A stretch of DNA of 32,902 bases, taken from an uncultured Clostridia bacterium (lineage in GTDB: Bacteria > Bacillota > Clostridia > TANB77 > CAG-508). Shown here piece by piece: positions 27,250-32,902 of the stretch (the first letter of the stretch is position 1; each line of letters opens with the position of its first letter). The notes under the pieces were generated by a model. That model searched no databases and had not been told where the DNA came from. It saw only the letters and a program-made list of their open reading frames with translations. Position numbers and translations under genes: made by a program. The stretch covers positions 1-32,902 of the forward strand of contig CANRCJ010000004.1 in NCBI GenBank assembly GCA_947629105.1, given 5' to 3'.

Positions 27250-28965
27250 TTATAAAATTCCCCAAGCACCTCCTTGGTGTCCCCCTTCTCCAGTTGGATT
27301 GTATAAAACTACAAGTATCACAATCTCTGCCTTTTCTGTTGGTGAAATTCCCATAAATGAAGTAACATATTTATTCGTATTTACTCCATCTTCTGATGTT
27401 CCCGTCTTTCCTCCTATCTCATATCCTTTAACTCCTGCATTTTTCCCTGTTCCTTCGGCAACAACTGATTTCATCATATCTCTAACCTTACTTGCTGTAT
27501 CTTCTGAAATAATATTCGATTTTACAACTGGTTCAATTTCTTTCCTTTCTCCTGTTTCATGGTCTATTGTTGCAGTTACAAATCTAGGTGTTACTAGTTT
27601 TCCACCATTTGCAATACCTGATACCGCAGTAATTAGTTGTATTGGTGTTATCTCAAATCTCTGTCCAAATGATAGTGTTGCAAGTTCAACTGGTCCGACC
27701 TTTCCTTCTGCAAGAAATATACTTCCTGCTTCTCCCGGTAAATCTATTCCTGTTTTGTATAAAAGCCCAAATTTTCTCAAATATTCATAATACTTTTTAA
27801 CTCCAACTTTTTGACCAAGCCCAATAAATACAGGGTTACATGAATTCATAAGTGCCTGCCTTAGAGATTCTGCTCCATGTGGTCTATAATATCTCCAGCA
27901 TTTAATATATGTACCCGCAATGTCAATTCCACCAGTGCAAGCAAACTCACCTGCTTTATCTGTTTCGGTTACAATTTTTTCCTCTAGTGCTATTGAGGTT
28001 GTAATTAATTTGAATGTAGAACCTGGTTCATAAGTGTCAGTTATTGCTTTATTTCTCCACATTTGCTGCAGATATATATTTTTATCTGTTTGATTTAAAG
28101 AATCCCACATTGATTTTACATCTTCTGAATTTATTGTAAAGGGGTCATTTAAGTCATACTCAGGGTACGTTACCATAGCTAAAACATCCCCTGTATCTGG
28201 CTTCATTATAATTACAGTTCCGCCATCTGTACATTCATTATCAATGCATGCTTCTTCTAGGTACTTTGTAACTATTGATTGAATATTTGCATCAATGCTA
28301 AGTACTATACTATTTCCATCTATTGCGTGTATATATTGTTCTTCTCCAGTTCCAATAACACTACCTGAAGCATCTGACGTACGTACAATCTTGCCAGGTG
28401 TACCACTTAATGTGTCATTGTATTTTGCTTCTATGCCATCTAGTCCTTGATTATCTGATCCTGTAAATCCTATTATATGTGAAGCTAAAGTTCCATAAGG
28501 ATAATACCTTTTTGTATCTTCATCTATATTTATCCCCGTAGATATTCCTGTATCATTCATCCATTTTCTAAGTTCATCTGTTTTTTCCTTATCTACTTTT
28601 CTTGCAATTGTTTCTATTGATGTCTTTTTACTTACCTTTTTTAATGCTGTTTCATACTCTATCCCCAATATATTTGAAAATGCAGTCGCAACTTTTTCTT
28701 TGTCATCCTTTTTTATATTAACAGGATTTACTGTAACCGTCTCTACACTCGCACTCATTGCTAAGATGCTTCCGTTCCTGTCATATATAGTTCCACGATT
28801 TGGATTAATTGTCCTATCTAGCGTTTGTTGCATATATGCCAGAGTTTGCAGTTCATCTCCTTGAATAAACTGAATATATCCTATTCTAATTGAGAGTAAA
28901 GAAAATAGCCCTACAAATACAAGTAGAGCATTCCTAATTCTTCTTTTTTCACTAATGTTTGCCAA
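27250..28965 (-). CDS. spoVD: spoVD-like class B PBP, 5' part, interrupted by the element
   Basis: Peptidoglycan transpeptidase of the SpoVD/PBP2 family. The cytoplasmic start and one membrane helix (about 12-30) are followed by a PBP dimerisation domain (NPNRGTIYDRNGSILAMS) and the transpeptidase motifs EPGSTFKLI (active Ser and Lys), NSCNPVF and GKTGTSEDG. From 27281 on, native sequence ends at GEGGHQGGA; the element then adds WGIL and a stop. The intact gene, rejoined at the core, encodes 663 residues. TTG start at 28965 follows GGTGA. Being next to murE, it occupies the position of spoVD in B. subtilis; sequence alone does not prove sporulation use. Confidence 0.88.
   Translation of the reverse strand: MANISEKRRIRNALLVFVGLFSLLSIRIGYIQFIQGDELQTLAYMQQTLDRTINPNRGTIYDRNGSILAMSASVETVTVNPVNIKKDDKEKVATAFSNILGIEYETALKKVSKKTSIETIARKVDKEKTDELRKWMNDTGISTGINIDEDTKRYYPYGTLASHIIGFTGSDNQGLDGIEAKYNDTLSGTPGKIVRTSDASGSVIGTGEEQYIHAIDGNSIVLSIDANIQSIVTKYLEEACIDNECTDGGTVIIMKPDTGDVLAMVTYPEYDLNDPFTINSEDVKSMWDSLNQTDKNIYLQQMWRNKAITDTYEPGSTFKLITTSIALEEKIVTETDKAGEFACTGGIDIAGTYIKCWRYYRPHGAESLRQALMNSCNPVFIGLGQKVGVKKYYEYLRKFGLLYKTGIDLPGEAGSIFLAEGKVGPVELATLSFGQRFEITPIQLITAVSGIANGGKLVTPRFVTATIDHETGERKEIEPVVKSNIISEDTASKVRDMMKSVVAEGTGKNAGVKGYEIGGKTGTSEDGVNTNKYVTSFMGISPTEKAEIVILVVLYNPTGEGGHQGGAWGIL
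27266..27280 (-). repeat. Attachment core copy at the sortase end of the element
   Basis: Exact copy of 23041-23055. Sequences on either side differ between the two copies, as expected for host-element junctions. Confidence 0.9.
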
Positions 28966-29053
28966 TGTATATTCACCAAACCTTTCGATAAATTAATATA
29001 CTTAATTATATTATTCTACCTTGGCTTTATGAATTTTACATTTAGCATTAAAC

Positions 29054-29539
29054 TTACATGTGAGTAAACAAATAATTTATTCCACCATTTGCAATCGCTG
29101 TTAATGCGAGTATAATTACCCCTGCTGTAAATACCCCTGCATAAATTGGAGGAATTGCCTTTTTAGGTGGTATATCTAGGAAATTTGCAATTAAAGCACC
29201 TGTCCAAGCTCCTGTTCCAGGAAGTGGAATTGCAACAAATAAATAAAGTCCAAGTATTGTTGCTGTTTGAAGCTTCTTGCTTTCTGCAATTTTCTTTGTT
29301 GCCTTTTCTGTTACCCAATCTATAATTATTCTAAATATTTTGAATCTTCTAAGTAAATCAAATATAGGTCTTATAAATTTAACTATAAAATAAACAGGTA
29401 TAATGTTACCAATAAAGCTTATTACGAAAGCTTCTACATATGTAAGATGAAATGTAAATACTGCAACCGGTATTGCTCCTCTTAATTCTATTATTGGTAT
29501 CATGCTTATTATAAATGTACATATATATCCAAGTAACAT
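29054..29539 (-). CDS. Small multidrug export family membrane protein (COG2426 type)
   Basis: 161 residues with about four membrane helices. Typical segments are MIPIIELRGAIPVAVF near the start and AIPLPGTGAWTGALIANFL in the middle. Family members are annotated as putative small multidrug exporters, but the substrate is not established. It starts five bases after tsaC, inside the cell-wall operon. No in-frame CGG. Confidence 0.85.
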   Translation of the reverse strand: MLLGYICTFIISMIPIIELRGAIPVAVFTFHLTYVEAFVISFIGNIIPVYFIVKFIRPIFDLLRRFKIFRIIIDWVTEKATKKIAESKKLQTATILGLYLFVAIPLPGTGAWTGALIANFLDIPPKKAIPPIYAGVFTAGVIILALTAIANGGINYLFTHM

Positions 29540-29544
29540 CTCTA

Positions 29545-30174
29545 TTATTCCTTTCCTACTTTCAATATTTCTTCTTTCGTAATTGGTCCTTCTCTTAATA
29601 TTTCTATTTTATTATTTTTTACTTTTACAACTGTTGAAGCCTTTCCTACTTTTGTTTCTCCCGCATCAACTATTAAGTCTACGTTTTGCTTAATTTCATC
29701 TGGTATATTTTGAATAGAAGTTTTACTTTCTTCTCCAGAAAGATTTAAGCTTGTTGCAACTATTGGTCTACCAATTGTTTTAATTAATTCTATTAAAAAT
29801 TTGTTATCCGGTATTCTAACACCTACTGTATCTTGGTTTGCAGTTACAGCATTTGGAATTTTTTCATTTTTCTCAAGCACTATTGTTAGTGCTCCTGGGA
29901 AAAACTTTTTTATTATTCTTTCCTCAAATTGTCTAATACTTTTTGTAACTTGTTTTATCATATCTATGTCTGATACCAATATACTGCATGGTTTTGATAA
30001 ATCTCTATGTTTTAACCTGTATATCTTTTTTACCGCTTCTTCATTTAAAGCGTCTGCCGCAATACCGTATACAGTATCTGTTGGAATTATTGCAATTTTT
30101 CCATTTTTTATTATCTCTGAGGTTTTATCTATATCTTCTTTTGTATAACCATCTTTTAAGTTTATATACTCCAT
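29545..30174 (-). CDS. tsaC: Threonylcarbamoyl-AMP synthase (TsaC/Sua5/YwlC family)
   Basis: 209 residues. Makes threonylcarbamoyl-adenylate from threonine, bicarbonate and ATP, the first step of the t6A modification of ANN-decoding tRNAs. Seen: GKIAIIPTDTVYGIAADAL, YRLKHRDLSKPCSILV, GALTIVLEKNE, VGVRIPDNKF and PIVATSLNLSGEES. It lacks the C-terminal domain of longer Sua5 proteins. The IYRLKHR positions keep the lysine and arginines typical of the substrate site. It lies 22 bases after the recoded stop of the PBP gene. Confidence 0.93.
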   Translation of the reverse strand: MEYINLKDGYTKEDIDKTSEIIKNGKIAIIPTDTVYGIAADALNEEAVKKIYRLKHRDLSKPCSILVSDIDMIKQVTKSIRQFEERIIKKFFPGALTIVLEKNEKIPNAVTANQDTVGVRIPDNKFLIELIKTIGRPIVATSLNLSGEESKTSIQNIPDEIKQNVDLIVDAGETKVGKASTVVKVKNNKIEILREGPITKEEILKVGKE

Positions 30175-30196
30175 ATTTACTTATATTCTTCCTTTA

Positions 30197-32429
30197 TTAT
30201 TCCAATTTTATTGTTATTACCGTTCCTTGCTCTACACTTGTTCCTTCTGCAACATTTTGACTTACAACCTTTCCGCTTCCCGTGTATGATATATTTAAGT
30301 TTTTACTTGCAAGACTACTCTTTGCCTCAGATAAACTTTTTCCGAACTAAATTTGGAACTACAACTGATGTTCTTACACTGTTTTCTTCTGTGTATAATA
30401 CTACTGTTGCTCCATCTAAGACTTCTGTATTTTTTGCTGGGACTTGTTCTTTAACAAGTACTGAATTACTTTTTTCTGTTTCTTCATTTATAACTTTAAA
30501 GCCTAGATTTTCTAATGTTTTCTTAGCTTCTGTTAATGTTTTATTTGTTACATCTATTAATTTAGATGTTTTAGCAGTTTGCGTTCCAGTTCCTTTACTT
30601 TCTGAACTATCTGATGCTATTCCCATATATGGTAAAATTTCTGAAAGCATACTTGATACGATTGGTGCTGCAATAGTACTACCATAAGGGTTCTTAGTTT
30701 GAGGATGATATATTGCAACTAGAACTACTACTTCTGGCTCTTCAACTGGTGCAACAGATATAAATGAAACTGTATAGCCTTCTTCTGGGTTACTTGGTGA
30801 TGGTTCTGATGTACCTGTCTTTCCTCCTATTGAATACCCTTTAACTGCACCCTGTTTTCCTCCTCCGTCTGTAACAACATATTTCATCATATCTCTAACC
30901 TTTGCTGCTGTCTCTTCTGATATGACTTGTCTTACTTTTACAGGTTCTTCCTCTGTTATTGTTCCCGTATCCACATTTTCAATTTGTTTTACGATTCTTG
31001 GTTTCATTAAATTACCGTCATTTACTATTGCTGATACCGCTGTAATTAATTGTAATGGTGTTATTTCAAAACGTTGTCCAAATGACGTCGTTGCAAGTTC
31101 AACTGGTCCTACATCTTTTAAGTCATGGAATACACTTCCACTTTCTCCTGTTATTGCAATTCCAGTTTTTTCAAATAATCCAAATGCATCAAAGTATTTA
31201 TATAATGTGCTTGCTCCTATTCTTTGACCTAATTGTATAAATGCACTATTGCAAGAATTACCGATAGCTTGCTTTAATGTTTGCAACCCATGTTTTGCAG
31301 AATTTGCGCATCTAATTTTTCTATCTGCAACCTCTGCAAAGCCGTCACAGTAGAAGTCATTTTTAACATTAACTTGTGTTATATTCTCCTCTAATGCAAC
31401 TGATGCCATTATTAATTTGAAGGTTGAACCGGGCTCATAAGAGTCTTGAAAATTTCTATCTTTCCACATACTTTGCAATTCTTTGTTTTTGTCCTCTACT
31501 GAGAGTTCATCCCAATTTTTTATTTCTTTATTTATTGTGAATGGAGTATTTAGGTTGTAGCTAGGATATGTAGCCATAGCTAAGATATCTCCTGTACTTG
31601 GCTTCATAACGATTGCACTTCCTGCTGTTGCCTTGTTCTTATCTACACCTTCTGCTAAATATTTTTCTACTATGGTTTGTATATTTACATCAAGAGTTAA
31701 ATATATATTATTTCCGTTTTCTACTTCTACATATTGCTGTGCATTATCTGAGATTTCTTCTCCCTTAACGTCTTTTGTAGTTACAATTCTTCCCTCTGTT
31801 CCACTTAAAACAGAGTCCCATTTATTCTCTATACCATATAATCCTTGAGAGTCTGCTCCAACAAAGCCTATTACATGTGAAGCAAGTGTCTGATATGGGT
31901 AATATCTTTTCGTATCACCATCTATATTAATTCCTTCACTTATTTTATTTTCTTTCATCCAAGCTTCTAGTTTATCAACCAATGGCTGTTCTACCTTTTT
32001 TATAATTACTTCGGCAGGGTTTTTACTTTGCACTTTTGCTAGAACTTCATTATAATCGAGTTCAAATATTTCAGATAATCCTTTTGCAATTTTCTCTTGT
32101 TTTTCTTTCGTTTTTTGACTATCCTTCTCATCTATGAATTTTGAAGGATTTATTGTTATTGTATCAACATCTGCACTCCTTGCAAGTACCTTTTCATTTG
32201 TATCATATATAGTTCCTCTTGCAGGTGGTATTTCTTTATTCAAAGTTTGCTGTCTTGACGCACGTTCTTTTAATTCCGCCCCATCTACAAATTGTATCCA
32301 TCCTATTCTTATTATTAATGCGAAAAAAAGAATAAGAATGAACACAACAGAAACAAGTAACCTCGTTGCTACCGACATTTTTTCTTTAAAAGGCACTAAT
32401 TTATTATTCTTTCGTTTTTCTTTTTTCAT
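30197..32429 (-). CDS. Class B PBP with two PASTA domains, read through one CGG shift site
   Basis: 743 residues from the ATG at 32429, preceded by GGTGA; a GTG at 32438 is also in frame. Basic tail, membrane helix (about 22-45), PBP dimerisation domain (PPARGTIYDTNEKVLARS), then EPGSTFKLI, NSCNSAF and GKTGTSEPS. Two PASTA domains follow. The C at 30344 must be skipped (Gly 696, VVPNLVGKSLSEAKSSL) to complete the second; without it the protein ends five residues later. It is a paralogue of the interrupted gene and is uninterrupted here; its matching region (YGSTIAAPIV) lacks the att core. By position it may be the vegetative division PBP (ftsI/pbpB). Confidence 0.9.
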
Positions 32430-32503
32430 TTTTTTCACCGAATTAATTTTATATTAAAATGCTATAAAATGCAATATTTATGTGAAAAAAGAGATAATAT
32501 TTA

Positions 32504-32902
32504 TTATATAGATTTTACTTTTGCAACAATAACAGTCATATCATCTTTTAAATTTCCGAGGCTATTATCTCTTGCTTCATCCAAAAGAATATTTGCAATC
32601 TTTTGCACATTGTCAGTCTCTATTTCTTCTAAAAGATTTTTCACCCAGATCTCTTTATTCTCATATTGGATATTAGATTCAAGTACTCCGTCTGTGCACA
32701 TTACGATAATATCTCCATCACATAAATCTTTGTCGTATACTACTAAATCGATCTTTTCCAATATTCCGTGCTGGAAGTGATATAGATTTTACAACATTTA
32801 CCTTATTTTTATTCTTTATAAATGTTGGACAAGCTCCATTTTTAATAAATTCCATGTTTCCTGAATATAGGTCTAATATGGCTACATCTAGTGTCGCATA
32901 TG
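32504..32902 (-). CDS. spoIIE: SpoIIE phosphatase, C-terminal part, read through one CGG shift site
   Basis: The final 131 residues of a gene that starts beyond the window. It is the PP2C-like domain that dephosphorylates SpoIIAA and so activates sigma-F in the forespore. Seen: ATLDVAILDLYSGNMEFIKN, GDIIVMCTDGVLESN and LKDDMTVIVAKVKS, where the DG and DD aspartates fit the manganese-binding set. Skipping the C at 32768 gives SISLPAGILEKIDLVVYD with Gly from CGGA. It lies 74 bases upstream of the PBP gene, an unusual neighbour for a cell-wall cluster. Confidence 0.92.

Larger units (their letters stand above)
23041..27280. mobile_element. 4.2-kb serine-recombinase element inserted in the spoVD-like gene
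   Basis: Bounded by exact 15-bp direct repeats at 23041-23055 and 27266-27280; the unit between equivalent positions is 4225 bp. Contents: recombinase and a 49-aa ORF on the - strand, then a surface protein and class B sortase on the + strand. Deleting one repeat plus the insert joins GEGGHQGGA to AVAAPVAGNIL in frame and gives a normal PBP. No transposase, replication, conjugation or phage genes are present. It is therefore a minimal site-specific integrating unit, comparable in arrangement with the elements that interrupt sporulation genes in other Firmicutes. Whether it leaves during sporulation is inferred. Confidence 0.9.

Noticed and set aside
28966-29053. A sporulation-type (sigma-E) promoter before the spoVD-like gene.
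   Set aside because: There is a TATAAT at 29005-29010 with a weak TTCATA 17 bases upstream on the - strand, but nothing I could call a sigma-E site with confidence.
30327-32438. PBP ending at 30327 after VPNLVRKKFI.
   Set aside because: The second PASTA domain continues in the next frame after the CGG at 30344 and reaches a stop at 30197-30199.
1-32902. Classic programmed +1 frameshifting by P-site slippage or an internal Shine-Dalgarno-like stimulator.
   Set aside because: The codons before CGG differ at nearly every site and do not permit consistent re-pairing. Purine-rich stretches occur upstream at some sites (topA, ftsW first site) but not at others (mraY, yfhO).
1-32902. CGG reassigned as an ordinary triplet to another amino acid.
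   Set aside because: A triplet reassignment would not change the frame. At these sites the downstream family sequence is found only after a one-base skip.
1-32902. tRNA, rRNA, CRISPR array or riboswitch.
   Set aside because: No cloverleaf-like segment, spaced repeats or recognisable riboswitch motif was seen. In particular, the tRNA expected to read CGGN is not in this window.

Overview
The window is low-GC DNA from an anaerobic, spore-forming Firmicute, most likely an uncultured Clostridia lineage. The evidence is A/T-rich codon use, a cotJC-type spore coat gene, spoIIE, a meso-DAP type murE, and the spoVD-murE-mraY-ftsW/spoVE-murG order of Gram-positive cell-wall clusters. No rRNA, tRNA or CRISPR array was seen.

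Layout: (1) 1-3300 holds the end of cotJC (+), rpmF and pyk (-), and dapA (+). (2) 3343-12495 (-) is a ten-gene type IV pilus operon: pilMN fusion, pilO, a small membrane protein, pilin, prepilin-peptidase homologue, two minor pilins, pilB, pilT, pilC. (3) 12712-15117 (-) holds topA and a small hypothetical gene. (4) 15270-32902 (-) is a cell-wall/sporulation operon read spoIIE, PBP, tsaC, small exporter, spoVD-like PBP, murE, mraY, ftsW/spoVE, murG, yfhO. (5) A 4.2 kb element at 23041-27280 sits inside the spoVD-like gene. It carries a large serine recombinase, a 49-aa ORF, a sortase-anchored surface protein and a class B sortase.

The main observation is an apparent change in decoding. Ten genes (dapA, topA, yfhO, murG, ftsW, mraY, the spoVD-like gene, the other PBP, spoIIE and the element's recombinase) look frameshifted. 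Every break has the same form: an in-frame CGG where skipping the C gives a glycine codon GGN and restores the family sequence. I found 15 such sites. I found no in-frame CGG that reads as arginine in any intact gene; one further in-frame CGG, in the recombinase tail, is ambiguous. CGA, CGC, CGT, AGA and AGG still read as arginine. The sites always lie on the coding strand and always at a codon boundary, which random sequencing error or gene decay would not produce. The simplest reading is that CGGN acts as a four-base glycine codon, or that an unassigned CGG triggers an obligatory +1 shift. All lengths below use this rule.

The second main observation is that the element splits the spoVD-like gene at a 15-bp direct repeat. 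Removing the DNA between the repeats restores an in-frame 663-residue PBP with a C-terminal PASTA region. This resembles the excisable elements known in sporulation genes such as sigK, but here the target is a peptidoglycan synthase gene and the cargo is a sortase with its probable substrate.
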